Below, one piece after another: positions 1 to 8,361 of a stretch of DNA of 64,000 nucleotides (position 1 is the first letter of the stretch; each line of letters opens with the position of its first letter). The notes beneath the pieces are model-generated. The model did no database searches, was not told the DNA's origin, and saw only the letters and a list, made by a program, of their open reading frames with translations. Origin of the DNA: Candidatus Marispirochaeta associata (lineage in GTDB: Bacteria > Spirochaetota > Spirochaetia > JC444 > Marispirochaetaceae). Made by a program: the position numbers and the translations under genes. The stretch is from assembly GCA_001749745.1 (NCBI GenBank), contig JWTM01000424.1, positions 434,001-498,000 of the forward strand. Direction: 5' to 3'.

Positions 1-2
1 TC

Positions 3-176
3 CCCTTCAGCCCCAAGAACGGTGATACTGGTGAACAGGCTCAAACGATTGGATTCATGGAGGCTGAGAACGGTCCCGCCATCAATTGGATGAACTGGCG
101 CGGCGGCCCTAACGATTGGCATAAAGATACAGGACCATACCAAGGCGATTTTATGATAAAAACATCATTGAGATAG
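3..176 (+). pseudogene. C-terminal fragment of an unrecognised protein, cut by window edge
   Basis: A frame is open from the left edge to a TAG at 174-176 and gives about 57 residues rich in Trp, Gly and Asn (for example GFMEAENGPAINWMNWRGG), ending IKTSLR. The composition resembles the last strands of a secreted lectin-like or beta-sandwich domain, but I do not recognise the family. The remainder, if any, lies outside the window. The next fragment overlaps it in another frame, so this edge may be a patch of gene remnants rather than the end of a working gene. Confidence 0.3.
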
Positions 177-310
177 GCGAGAGCATGGAGCATGTCGCAT
201 TCTGCTTATCAAAGCAAGGATTCACCATCGGCAAGATCGCCGAGATTACCTACCTCTCGCCGAGTGAGGTTGAATCAGCTGTTCGAGAATATTCTTTTAC
301 TAAATCCTAA
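125..310 (+). pseudogene. Remnant of a PD-(D/E)XK (Rpn-type) nuclease/transposase tail
   Basis: The frame ending at the TAA at 308-310 contains MEHVAFCLSKQGFTIGKIAE followed by ITYLSPSEVESAV. This is the typical small helical tail (a gain-of-helix 'xxLLxxGxxxxxIAxxTGLSxxEV' pattern) that closes Rpn-family recombination-promoting nucleases, also annotated as PD-(D/E)XK transposases. No catalytic domain precedes it: the frame is closed by a TAA at 122-124. It is therefore best read as a decayed 3' end. The family call rests only on this tail pattern. Confidence 0.35.
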
Positions 311-361
311 AGACTATACGGCATGCTATCTAATAGCTATTCATTCCTTCTCGCATCATCT

Positions 362-1687
362 CTAGCGTCTCATCGCCTCAATCGTCTGATTGATATCCGC
401 CCGCAAGGCCGCCTCCCCGGTTTTGCTCGGGATACCCTGCGCGACGATCTGAAAAATGTTCTGAGAGATAATATCGTCCAGGTAGGAGTAGAGTTTGAAG
501 TCAGGATCGGTATATGAGTTTCTAATAATCCTGCTTAAGAAGTCGGGATTCAGCAGTTTCATTCCTTCAGAATGGAGGCCGGTTCTCTTGTATACGGATT
601 GTACTACCTGGCGGTTGGCAGGTAATGTGTTGGTCCCCATCCAGACTTCGTGCTGGATCTCCTCGTTGCCGGCTATAAACTCCATGAACTTAAAGGCCGC
701 CTCTTTATTCCTGCTGCGGGAACTCATACCGATCTGAACGGTGTAGAGCTTCGATGCCGAACGGCCGTGAGGTCCCTTCGGATAGGCGATCGCCTCCCAT
801 TCGAAATCCTCATACTTTAGTATTCTATAGGGATATGTGCCGTAGGCCCGGTACTCGGAGAGGTTGAAGGGCTTGAAACCGACCGCGCCGTGTTCAAAAT
901 CGCGCTCAGTAAGGTTTTTACCCTGCTTGAGCTGGTAAATACGCGAGAGAAAATCGATGGTCTCCTGCATTCGTATCGGATTGTAGCCGATCTTCGTACC
1001 GTTCTCGTTGAAGAGGTTGTCATCGTTGGTGTAGAAGGCGTGGTGCCAGTCGTAGCCGTAGACGCCGAACTGATCCAGCTCCCCGTCGCCGTCGGTATCT
1101 CTGGTCAGGGCGTCGCAGATGGAGTAGAACTGGCGCCAGTTCCAGGAATCCTGATCGATCGATATCCCTTCGCTGTCGAGCAGGGTCTTGTTGTAGATCA
1201 TGAAACTGGGGACTACCGAAATCGGCAGTGAGTATTGTCGCCCCCGAAACATTCCGGCCCTGAGCGCTTCGGGATAAATATCGTTTTGGTCGAATGTGGT
1301 CGACCGTTCAATGTGCGGCCCCAGATTTTCGAGCAATCCGATGGAGGCATAGGTGTTGAAGTCCTCCTCGACGAGCAGAAAAAGGTCGGGCTCTTTACCC
1401 TTAAGTACGAGCTGGGCAAACCACTCGGAGTAGTATTTGTAGAGGGTTCCTGTCGTATATTTTATTCGAATATTCTCGTTTCCGGGTTGTCGGTTAAATA
1501 TCTCCGCGGCTTTGTCGTAGATCGCATAGGCGAAGTTCTGTGGAACCCCCCAGCTATTTCCAGAATAGAGTGCTATCTTGATTACTACCGGGCGATTTTT
1601 AAAGTACTGTCGGAAGACTAGGCCGGATAGGATTAGAAGCAGGGCAATGAAAATTACATACAGGGCCGGTTTATTCGTTTTCAGCAT
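362..1687 (-). CDS. Membrane-anchored extracellular solute-binding protein (family 1), probable sensor partner
   Basis: A 441-residue protein of the UgpB/MalE-like carbohydrate-binding class. Residues about 8-25 form one hydrophobic helix followed by a basic stretch (FRQYFKNRP), with no lipobox and no obvious signal peptidase site, so the protein is probably held by an uncleaved N-terminal anchor with the binding domain outside. The start codon directly follows the stop of the response regulator (TAG then ATG), so translation is likely coupled. No permease or ATPase gene accompanies it. Inference: it presents a sugar or other ligand to the kinase of the same operon rather than to an importer. 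An alternative is a binding subunit for a permease encoded elsewhere. Confidence 0.85.
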   Translation of the reverse strand: MLKTNKPALYVIFIALLLILSGLVFRQYFKNRPVVIKIALYSGNSWGVPQNFAYAIYDKAAEIFNRQPGNENIRIKYTTGTLYKYYSEWFAQLVLKGKEPDLFLLVEEDFNTYASIGLLENLGPHIERSTTFDQNDIYPEALRAGMFRGRQYSLPISVVPSFMIYNKTLLDSEGISIDQDSWNWRQFYSICDALTRDTDGDGELDQFGVYGYDWHHAFYTNDDNLFNENGTKIGYNPIRMQETIDFLSRIYQLKQGKNLTERDFEHGAVGFKPFNLSEYRAYGTYPYRILKYEDFEWEAIAYPKGPHGRSASKLYTVQIGMSSRSRNKEAAFKFMEFIAGNEEIQHEVWMGTNTLPANRQVVQSVYKRTGLHSEGMKLLNPDFLSRIIRNSYTDPDFKLYSYLDDIISQNIFQIVAQGIPSKTGEAALRADINQTIEAMRR

Positions 1688-2353
1688 CTACGAGAAGTCC
1701 TTCAGCATCAGTCCGTACTGGATAGCGAATATTGCTATCTGGGTTCTGTCGCGGAGGTCGAGTTTTTTGAGAATTGTACTAATATAGTTTCTCACTGTTC
1801 CTTCCGAGAGATGGATCTCGTTAATAATCTCCTTGTTGGAGAGTCCTCTTCCGATGTACTGGATTATCCTTAGTTCAATCAGTGAAAGATTGTCTACTGT
1901 CTGATTCTCGTCGGTAAAGACATAGGACTGAGCCATCCGCCCGAAGATTTCAAATACCTTTTGAGCGGTCTTGGGATCGATTGAGACGCCCCCGGAATGA
2001 ACAGCTGTAATGCTCGATAATAGATCGTCTTTCGAGATTCCTTTTAAGAGAAAACCGTTCGCACCGTATTTCAGCGAACGGTATATGTACTCGTCGCTGT
2101 CGAAGGTCGTTAGCATTATGACTTTAACCTTGGGAAACCGCTCCTTGATTATCTTCAACGATTCTGTTCCGTCGATCTCCGGCATCCTGATATCCATAAG
2201 AACGATATCCGGCGGCGAGTCCTCTACCATCCGTATGGCCTGCTGACCGTTCTCGGCGAGACCGGTTACCTCGAAACGATCGTCTGTTTTCAGTATGAGT
2301 TCGAGGCTCTCGCGCATCAGCTCTTGATCATCGACAATCAGGATACGAATCAC
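1688..2353 (-). CDS. NarL/LuxR-family response regulator
   Basis: 221 residues. Residues 1-120 are a receiver domain with the acidic pair D8-D9, phospho-acceptor D54 (in VLMDIRMPE), the conserved Thr in VIMLTTFDS and the Lys in GFLLKG. Residues about 155-215 are a LuxR-type helix-turn-helix (LSLIELRIIQYIGRGLSNKE, then EGTVRNYI). The start overlaps the kinase stop by four bases (ATGA), a usual sign of a coupled pair. It is the cytoplasmic output of the neighbouring kinase. An inverted repeat just upstream of the divergent sugar importer (3725-3745) is a plausible binding site, but that link is inferred. Confidence 0.93.
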   Translation of the reverse strand: MIRILIVDDQELMRESLELILKTDDRFEVTGLAENGQQAIRMVEDSPPDIVLMDIRMPEIDGTESLKIIKERFPKVKVIMLTTFDSDEYIYRSLKYGANGFLLKGISKDDLLSSITAVHSGGVSIDPKTAQKVFEIFGRMAQSYVFTDENQTVDNLSLIELRIIQYIGRGLSNKEIINEIHLSEGTVRNYISTILKKLDLRDRTQIAIFAIQYGLMLKDFS

Positions 2354-3648
2354 AACTCACTCCTGTTCAAGGGAAGCACGACATCCGTCCTGAAGCCTTT
2401 TCCCCGGGCGGATTTAAACGTAACATCGCCGCCTATCGCTGTAATGCGTTCGGTTATATGGTCGAGACCGAAATTCTTTTCGATTGTATTTGTGCCTACA
2501 CCGTCGTCCTCGATCACCACATTGAGTCGGTCGATGTTGAACTGGATGTGAACCTGTATGGTATCCGCCTTTCCATGTCGTACCGAGTTGGTCAGACTCT
2601 CTTGTATCATTCTGAAGACGGCCATCTCGACATCGTCTGCTAAGGTAAGATGCTGACCGGATACATGCACGGAGACCCGCTGCTTACCGAGGGAGTTCAT
2701 GTTATCCACAATTTGCTTGGTTGCGACCAACAGCGAATCCGATTCAACCACATCTTTCTTTAGTTCCCGTATGGACCTACGGATATCAAGTAGGCCCTTA
2801 TCGCTGATCTCTTTTATTTTCGCCATCTGCTTCGACAGTATCGACTCGGTTGTCGGAACCCACTGCAGCGAAGCCTCAAGCCCGGTCGAAATGCAGGTCA
2901 GGGAGTGTCCCAGAATATCATGAATCTCGTGGGCCAGGCGATTGCGCTCGCGCATCTTGGCTGCCTCTTCCAGCTTCATGCTCGCGAACTCTAACTCTCG
3001 TATATTCTCCGTCAGCCGACTGTTTAAGTCGACGAACTCCTTATTCTCCCTGATCTTGCTTTGAATCAGGACGTAGAAAAAGAGGATGACCAGGATCAGG
3101 TTAGCGGAGCTTAAGGTACTTCGAACTCCGTAGAGCGATATTTGCACCTGTGGGGCGTAATAGTTAAGAAAGTCCTGAAAGGAGACCATGTTAATTCGTA
3201 CGGTCAGAAGATCGTAGTCGAAAATAATAAAACAGATCAGCGTCGCCGTGAGCGCCGCCATTCGGAAGCGCAAGTCCGGCAGATGCACGAACAGGCCGGC
3301 AGTGAGGAGTAGAAATATCCCCTTATAGCTGAAGTTCAGATTGTAGGTAAGATAGGCGCAGACCGCCAGGTCGAAAATAAAAATGAGAAACTTCGCCCAG
3401 TTGCTCTCCTTCAGAGCCCGCTTCTTAATTAGATCGGAGACCGCCAGGGTAAGAAAAAGTACGGCGCTGTACCAGGGGACCTTCCAGGGGACATGGGGCA
3501 GATACTTAGCATTCTCAAGGAACTCGCGCGCCTTGTAATCGTCGCAGATCTCATATACCGTCAGGTAAATCGTTATCGACAGGAAGAGCGTGATTATCGC
3601 ATTTATTATGTATATCGAGAGGTATATCCTCTGGACGCGTTTATCCAT
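2350..3648 (-). CDS. Sensor histidine kinase, NarL/LiaS type (HisKA_3), six membrane segments
   Basis: About 432 residues. Six hydrophobic helices fill the first half with little extracytoplasmic sequence, then a short coiled coil, an H-box of the HisKA_3 type (AHEIHDILGHSLT) and a HATPase domain with IEDDGVGTN as its G-box. It autophosphorylates and passes phosphate to the regulator whose gene overlaps its 3' end. Because the membrane part has no sizeable sensor domain, the co-transcribed anchored binding protein could supply ligand recognition. Start uncertain: the ATG at 3648 has a weak AGGCGG upstream; an in-frame ATG at 3687 adds 13 residues but lacks a ribosome site. Confidence 0.9.
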   Translation of the reverse strand: MDKRVQRIYLSIYIINAIITLFLSITIYLTVYEICDDYKAREFLENAKYLPHVPWKVPWYSAVLFLTLAVSDLIKKRALKESNWAKFLIFIFDLAVCAYLTYNLNFSYKGIFLLLTAGLFVHLPDLRFRMAALTATLICFIIFDYDLLTVRINMVSFQDFLNYYAPQVQISLYGVRSTLSSANLILVILFFYVLIQSKIRENKEFVDLNSRLTENIRELEFASMKLEEAAKMRERNRLAHEIHDILGHSLTCISTGLEASLQWVPTTESILSKQMAKIKEISDKGLLDIRRSIRELKKDVVESDSLLVATKQIVDNMNSLGKQRVSVHVSGQHLTLADDVEMAVFRMIQESLTNSVRHGKADTIQVHIQFNIDRLNVVIEDDGVGTNTIEKNFGLDHITERITAIGGDVTFKSARGKGFRTDVVLPLNRSEL

Positions 3649-3724
3649 GTGCCGCCTATAATACATCATCATGAGGAGATTTTGCATTATTTTTCAACGA
3701 TTTTTGTAACATCGAATATGACAT

Positions 3725-3745
3725 TTGTCACATTACTGGTGACAA
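3725..3745. promoter_or_regulatory. Inverted repeat TTGTCAC-N7-GTGACAA between TCS and importer
   Basis: A perfect 7-bp inverted repeat with a 7-base spacer lies in the AT-rich divergent intergenic region. It sits about 54 bases upstream of the start point predicted from the promoter at 3754-3782, a usual position for a NarL-class activator. Which regulator binds is not shown by the sequence; the divergently encoded response regulator is the nearest candidate. Confidence 0.5.
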
Positions 3746-3753
3746 TTTATTAT

Positions 3754-3782
3754 TTGTTAGATAACGATTTATGGTTTATTCT
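3754..3782 (+). promoter_or_regulatory. Candidate sigma-70 promoter of the sugar importer
   Basis: TTGTTA, 17 bases, TATTCT: four of six matches in each box with ideal spacing, placed about 70 bases before the binding-protein start. The weak boxes fit a promoter that needs an activator. Confidence 0.4.
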
Positions 3783-3851
3783 GTTTTTGGTTTTCAGTTA
3801 ATGGTACCAGCACGAAACCACAATCATCAGAAATAGAAAACGGAGAGCGAA

Positions 3852-4796
3852 ATGAAGAGATTTCTACTTGTTGCATTGATACTGGTATGTTCAATGTCCC
3901 TGATCGTCGCGAACGGTTCACAAGAAGGCGCTGCTGAAGAGGACGGCTACACCTTCGGTTATACCTGTATGACGATGAATAATCCCTTTTTCATTATTCT
4001 TGAAAAATCCATTCGGGACGAGGTCGAATCCAACGGTGACAAACTGATCACCATGGATCCCGCCATGGACGTTGCTAAGCAAATTAACCAGATCGAAGAC
4101 CTGATCATTCAGGGGATCGACGCTATCTACCTGAATCCCGTCGACTGGGAAGGTATCCGTCCCGCTCTGATCGCCCTTGAGAAGGCCGGTATTCCTATTA
4201 TTAACTTCGATACCGAAGTCAAGGATATGGAGTACGTAACCGCCTACGCCGGGTCGGACAACTTCAACGCCGGTTTCGTATGCGGTGAAGACCTGGTAAA
4301 GCGTTTCCCCGACGGCGGAAAGATCGTTGTGCTTGATTCTCCGACCATGAACTCGATTAACGACAGAATCGCCGGCTTCATGGAAGCCATCGACGGCAAG
4401 GGATTCGAGATCGTGGCCCAGCAGGACGCGAAAGGCGACCTTCCGACCGCGATGGGCATCATGGACGACGTCCTCCAGGCCCACTCCGACATCGATGCGA
4501 TCATGGGAGGAAACGACCCCACGGCCCTCGGTGCGCTCGCGGCATGCAAAGCAGCCAATAGAACCGATATCCTGATCTACGGCGTCGACGGCTCCCCCGA
4601 GGCGAAGGCCGAGATCGCATCCGGTAGTCAGTTCGTCGGTAGCGGCGCCCAGTCCCCGATATCCATCGGACTCGAATCGGTGAAGCTTTCTTACAAGATC
4701 CTGGCCGGTGAAGCGTACCAGGAGCGCGTACCTGTTAAGACCTTCCTGATCAATGAAGAGAACGTCGATCAATACGGTACCGACGGCTGGCAATAG
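3852..4796 (+). CDS. Ribose/galactose-type periplasmic sugar-binding protein
   Basis: 314 residues of the periplasmic-binding-protein class I (RbsB/MglB-like) fold. A signal peptide ends at Ala20 and the mature protein would start NGSQEGAAEE. The body shows the usual opening strand with MNNPFF, the repeated DLIIQGIDAIYLNP and the domain-crossing GGNDPTALGALAA and YGVDGSPEA motifs. It binds a monosaccharide in the periplasm and delivers it to the ATPase and permease that follow. The start has a GGAG six bases upstream. The exact sugar cannot be read. The only Cys in the leader (C13) is not in a lipobox, so it is probably soluble rather than lipidated. Confidence 0.92.
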   Translation: MKRFLLVALILVCSMSLIVANGSQEGAAEEDGYTFGYTCMTMNNPFFIILEKSIRDEVESNGDKLITMDPAMDVAKQINQIEDLIIQGIDAIYLNPVDWEGIRPALIALEKAGIPIINFDTEVKDMEYVTAYAGSDNFNAGFVCGEDLVKRFPDGGKIVVLDSPTMNSINDRIAGFMEAIDGKGFEIVAQQDAKGDLPTAMGIMDDVLQAHSDIDAIMGGNDPTALGALAACKAANRTDILIYGVDGSPEAKAEIASGSQFVGSGAQSPISIGLESVKLSYKILAGEAYQERVPVKTFLINEENVDQYGTDGWQ

Positions 4797-4839
4797 AGTA
4801 GCTCGGTCGATCCGACCATTTTAGAAACAGGTAAGAAGG

Positions 4840-4870
4840 TCCTGCTCCGTAAGGGGCAGGATCTTTATTG
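4840..4870 (+). terminator. Hairpin with T-rich tail between binding-protein and ATPase genes
   Basis: TCCTGCTCC and GGGGCAGGA (4840-4848 and 4853-4861) pair over nine positions with one G-U, loop GTAA, followed by TCTTTATT. It can act as a leaky terminator or 3' stabiliser, leaving more binding-protein mRNA than ATPase/permease mRNA. Confidence 0.55.
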
Positions 4871-4897
4871 CGAAAAATCGGTATAAAGGTTCGCACA

Positions 4898-6388
4898 GTG
4901 AATAACACAACCCTTCTTGAGATGAAGAACATTTCCAAACACTTCCCGGGCGTTCAGGCGCTGAAAGACGTGAGTCTCGAACTGAAGGCCGGAGAGGTGC
5001 ATGCCCTGCTTGGGGAGAACGGCGCCGGGAAATCGACATTGATTAAAATTCTCGGAGGGATTCATCCCCTCGACGAGGGAGAAATATCGATCAACGGCAC
5101 TCCGGCACAGATTAGAAATGTTCATGATGCCCAGGCGCTTGGAATCAGCGTCATCCATCAGGAACTTGTGCTGGTACCTCAGATGAGCGTCGCCGAAAAT
5201 ATCTATCTCGGACGCGAACCGCTTCGCGGCGGGGTTGTTGATATATCCAGAATGGAGAGTGAAACCGCATCGCTTCTTGAAGCCTTTGAGCTGGATATAG
5301 TACCCACCGCCGTTCTCGGGGAGTTGACGATCGCCCAACAACAGATGGTCGAGATTATTAAATCCCTCTCCTTTAACGCCAGGATACTGGTGATGGATGA
5401 ACCGACCTCATCACTCTCCGACAAGGAGGTCGCCTTTCTCTTCGATACCATCGCCAAACTGAAACAGAACGGCGTCGGTATTATCTATATCTCACACCGG
5501 ATGTCGGAGCTCAACGCGATTAGCGACCGCATTACGGTCCTGCGTGATGGTGAGTACGTCGGTACGAAGGAGACGAAGAGCACCGGTAACGACGAACTCA
5601 TCTCCATGATGGTAGGGCGGGAGCTGACCAATTACTATACCCGCACCTTCAACTCCTTCGAGGAGACGGTTCTTGAAATTCAGAATCTCGGGGGCGGCGA
5701 CTTTTTAAAGGACGTCTCTTTTTCCGTAAAAAAAGGGGAGATTCTCGGTTTCGCCGGTCTCGTTGGTGCGGGACGAAGCGAAGTCATGAAGTGTATTTTC
5801 GGACTCGACCCGATTGATGAGGGGCGAATCCTGATCGACGGTGAAGAGGTCGTTATAAAGGACCCCACCGACGCGATGAACAGAGGCATCGCGCTGGTGC
5901 CCGAGAGCAGAAAGAAAGAGGCCCTTTTCCTGAGTCAGAGCGTGAGATTCAACACCTCCATTCGGGTTTTGAAGAAGTTCATTCGCGGCATCTTCGTCAA
6001 TAAGGACCGAGAGGATTCGATTACCCACCATTATATAGAAAAAATGTCGATTAAGACCCCTTCGGCACATCAGATTGTCGAGAACTTATCTGGCGGGAAT
6101 CAGCAGAAGGTGGTTATCGGCCGTTGGCTGGCCACGGAGCCGAAGATACTGATCCTCGACGAGCCGACCAGGGGCGTGGATGTCGGAGCCAAGGCAGAGA
6201 TTTATGAGATCATGAATGAACTCGTATCTCGCGGCGTTGCGATTATTATGATCTCTTCGGAGCTTCCGGAGGTGATCAATATGAGCGACAGGGTTGTCGT
6301 TATGTGCAACGGGATGATAACTGGAATACTTGATCGGAATGAGCTCTCCCAAGAGGAGATAATGCGATTAGCGACTTCGCACGCGTAA
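4898..6388 (+). CDS. Sugar ABC transporter ATPase, RbsA/MglA type (two ABC domains)
   Basis: About 496 residues with tandem ABC domains. The first has Walker A GENGAGKST, the Q-loop, and Walker B ILVMDEPTSSLS. The second has the degenerate Walker A typical of this class (GLVGAGRSEVMK), the signature LSGGNQQKVVIGRWLA and Walker B ILILDEPTRGVD. It powers import of the sugar bound by the preceding protein. Start chosen as GTG at 4898 (VNNTTLLEMKNISKHFPG) because AAAGG lies just upstream; an in-frame TTG at 4868 falls in the hairpin tail and is less likely. Confidence 0.92.
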   Translation: MNNTTLLEMKNISKHFPGVQALKDVSLELKAGEVHALLGENGAGKSTLIKILGGIHPLDEGEISINGTPAQIRNVHDAQALGISVIHQELVLVPQMSVAENIYLGREPLRGGVVDISRMESETASLLEAFELDIVPTAVLGELTIAQQQMVEIIKSLSFNARILVMDEPTSSLSDKEVAFLFDTIAKLKQNGVGIIYISHRMSELNAISDRITVLRDGEYVGTKETKSTGNDELISMMVGRELTNYYTRTFNSFEETVLEIQNLGGGDFLKDVSFSVKKGEILGFAGLVGAGRSEVMKCIFGLDPIDEGRILIDGEEVVIKDPTDAMNRGIALVPESRKKEALFLSQSVRFNTSIRVLKKFIRGIFVNKDREDSITHHYIEKMSIKTPSAHQIVENLSGGNQQKVVIGRWLATEPKILILDEPTRGVDVGAKAEIYEIMNELVSRGVAIIMISSELPEVINMSDRVVVMCNGMITGILDRNELSQEEIMRLATSHA

Positions 6389-6410
6389 CAGGGAATTACA
6401 AGGAGAAGAT

Positions 6411-7412
6411 ATGAGTACTGTCGAATCCGCACTGAAGTATAGAAACAAAAAGTGGTATGAGCATGCCGGCGCATCGGTGATACAGTTCTTCAAGGAGAAT
6501 ATGGGAATCCTGATCGGTCTGGCGCTTCTCTGTGTAATCATCGCCGTACAATCGCCGGTCTTTTTATCGAAGGCGAATATCCTGAACGTTCTACGTCAGG
6601 TGGCGACCAATCTCTACATCGCCTGCGGCATGACAATAATCATCATCCTCGGCGGCATCGACCTCTCGGTCGGCTCGATAATCGCCCTCTCCGGTGTGGT
6701 CACGGGCGGAATGATCGCCTTCGACGGCGCTTCTATTGCCGTGGCGGTGATCGCCGGGCTTGTCGCCGGAACCCTTGTCGGCGCCTTCAACGGCTATGTG
6801 GTTTCCAGCACCAATATCCCGCCCTTTATCGTCACCTTAGCCACCATGAATATCGCCCGCGGGGCGGCCTACGTCTACACCGGAGGGCAGCCGATCCGAG
6901 TAATGTCCGACCAGTTTAATTTTCTCGGTGCCGGGTATATAGGCGATATTCCGATGCCTATCATTTATCTGGTTATAATAGTGCTCGTCTCATTTTTTAT
7001 TATGAGCAAGTCGAAACTGGGGCGGCATATCTACGCGGTCGGCGGGAACGCCCAGGCCGCGCGCTTCTCCGGTATCAAGATTAAGCGCGTCAAGTTTTTC
7101 GCCTATATCTTCACCGGATTTCTCTCATCCATCGCCGGGATCGTCCTTGCCTCCCGCATGTTCTCGGGGCAGCCGACAGCTGGCCAGCAGGCGGAGCTGG
7201 ATGCTATCGCTGCCGTCGTTCTGGGAGGAACCAGCATGAGCGGCGGGGCCGGAAAGATCGGCGGAACGGTTATCGGCGCCCTCATAATCGGCGTCCTGAG
7301 CAACGGTCTGAACCTATTGGGAATCAACTCCTTCTGGCAGTATATCGTAAAGGGTATCGTTATCCTGATAGCGGTCTACGTCGATTTCTTCAAGAAGAAA
7401 TCGAAGGGCTAG
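6411..7412 (+). CDS. Sugar ABC transporter permease, RbsC type
   Basis: 333 residues, a polytopic inner-membrane protein of the BPD_transp_2 family. Typical stretches are IIILGGIDLSVGSIIALSGV, NGYVVSSTNIPPFIVTLATM and GKIGGTVIGALIIGVLSNGL. It forms the channel for the importer encoded with the binding protein and ATPase. An AAGGAG lies before the start, and 22 bases separate it from the ATPase gene, so one transcript is likely. The set is complete for this class, where a single permease forms a homodimer. Confidence 0.93.
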   Translation: MSTVESALKYRNKKWYEHAGASVIQFFKENMGILIGLALLCVIIAVQSPVFLSKANILNVLRQVATNLYIACGMTIIIILGGIDLSVGSIIALSGVVTGGMIAFDGASIAVAVIAGLVAGTLVGAFNGYVVSSTNIPPFIVTLATMNIARGAAYVYTGGQPIRVMSDQFNFLGAGYIGDIPMPIIYLVIIVLVSFFIMSKSKLGRHIYAVGGNAQAARFSGIKIKRVKFFAYIFTGFLSSIAGIVLASRMFSGQPTAGQQAELDAIAAVVLGGTSMSGGAGKIGGTVIGALIIGVLSNGLNLLGINSFWQYIVKGIVILIAVYVDFFKKKSKG

Positions 7413-7434
7413 GCGAGCTACTGAGCGTCAGCCG

Positions 7435-8337
7435 TCAATTCTTCCAGGCGCTGGGGCTCAGTCCGGTTTTGGTCTTGAAGAGTTTTGAGAAGTGCTGGGG
7501 GTACTCAAAGCCGAGGGTATAGGCGATCTCGGCAATACTCAGATCCGGATTGAGCAGCATGCTTTTGGCTCTATCAATTATGTAGGCATAGATATGATCC
7601 TGAGTGCTGCGGCCGGTCTCTTTCTTCAGCAGATCCCCAAGATAGTTGGGACTGTAGTGGAGCTTCTCCGCGAAATATTTAACGCCGGGAATACCCTGTT
7701 CCCGGGCGGAATCGTCCGCGTACCACTCCTTCAGGAGGGACTTGAACTCGCGGACAACATCCTTGTTGATCGATTTGCGAGTATTGAACTGTCTGCTGTA
7801 GAAGCGCTTGCAGTAGCCGAGTAACAGCTCGAGGTTGGAGAGGATAATCTCCATACTGTAGTCGTCCGGATTGAGGCTATACTCCTCCTCGATGGCCTTT
7901 ACGACGCCCTCTATGCTGGCTTTCTCCCTTTCAGAGACATGCAGCGCCTCGTTGGATTCGTAGCCGAAAAAGCTGTACTCATCCAGGTTCTTATAGATTG
8001 CATGGCCGCGGATCAGGTCCGGATGGAAATAGAGTCCCCAGCCGGTATACGCGACCGCCGCCGGCTCTCCGCGATGTTCTACGATCTGATCCGGACCGAT
8101 GAAGACCAGTGAGCCTTCGTCAAAATCATAGGTTTCTCTGCCGTAGATGAGTTTGCCGGAGAGACTCTTCTTCATCGAGATGCTGTAGAGGGAGGATACG
8201 ACCGAGATGTTCAGCTTGCTTGTATCGACTTGAACCTTGCTGTAGTCGATCAGAGAGATGAGCGGATGCAGCGGTTTAGGATACCCGATTGCCGCATGCA
8301 GCCGGCTGATGCTCTCTATTCTGTAGACGCCGCTCAT
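7435..8337 (-). CDS. AraC-family transcriptional regulator
   Basis: 300 residues. The first ~190 form a ligand-binding/dimer part of the cupin-like AraC_binding kind (RGEPAAVAYTGWGLYFHPDL). The last ~100 are the two helix-turn-helix units, including YFAEKLHYSPNYLGDLLKKE and the C-terminal IAYTLGFEYPQHFSKLFKTK. It starts 24 bases after the short-chain dehydrogenase gene on the same strand, with GAGGAGA before the ATG, so the two probably form an operon. This arrangement (SDR plus AraC) usually means the regulator controls its own operon. It converges on the sugar permease gene. Confidence 0.9.
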   Translation of the reverse strand: MSGVYRIESISRLHAAIGYPKPLHPLISLIDYSKVQVDTSKLNISVVSSLYSISMKKSLSGKLIYGRETYDFDEGSLVFIGPDQIVEHRGEPAAVAYTGWGLYFHPDLIRGHAIYKNLDEYSFFGYESNEALHVSEREKASIEGVVKAIEEEYSLNPDDYSMEIILSNLELLLGYCKRFYSRQFNTRKSINKDVVREFKSLLKEWYADDSAREQGIPGVKYFAEKLHYSPNYLGDLLKKETGRSTQDHIYAYIIDRAKSMLLNPDLSIAEIAYTLGFEYPQHFSKLFKTKTGLSPSAWKN

Positions 8338-8361
8338 CTTCTCTCCTCTGTCCCGAATGAA

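Noticed and set aside
3918..4793. Minus-strand open frame of about 291 codons opposite the sugar-binding protein
   Set aside because: Complete antisense shadow of a clear gene, no ribosome site and no recognisable domain.
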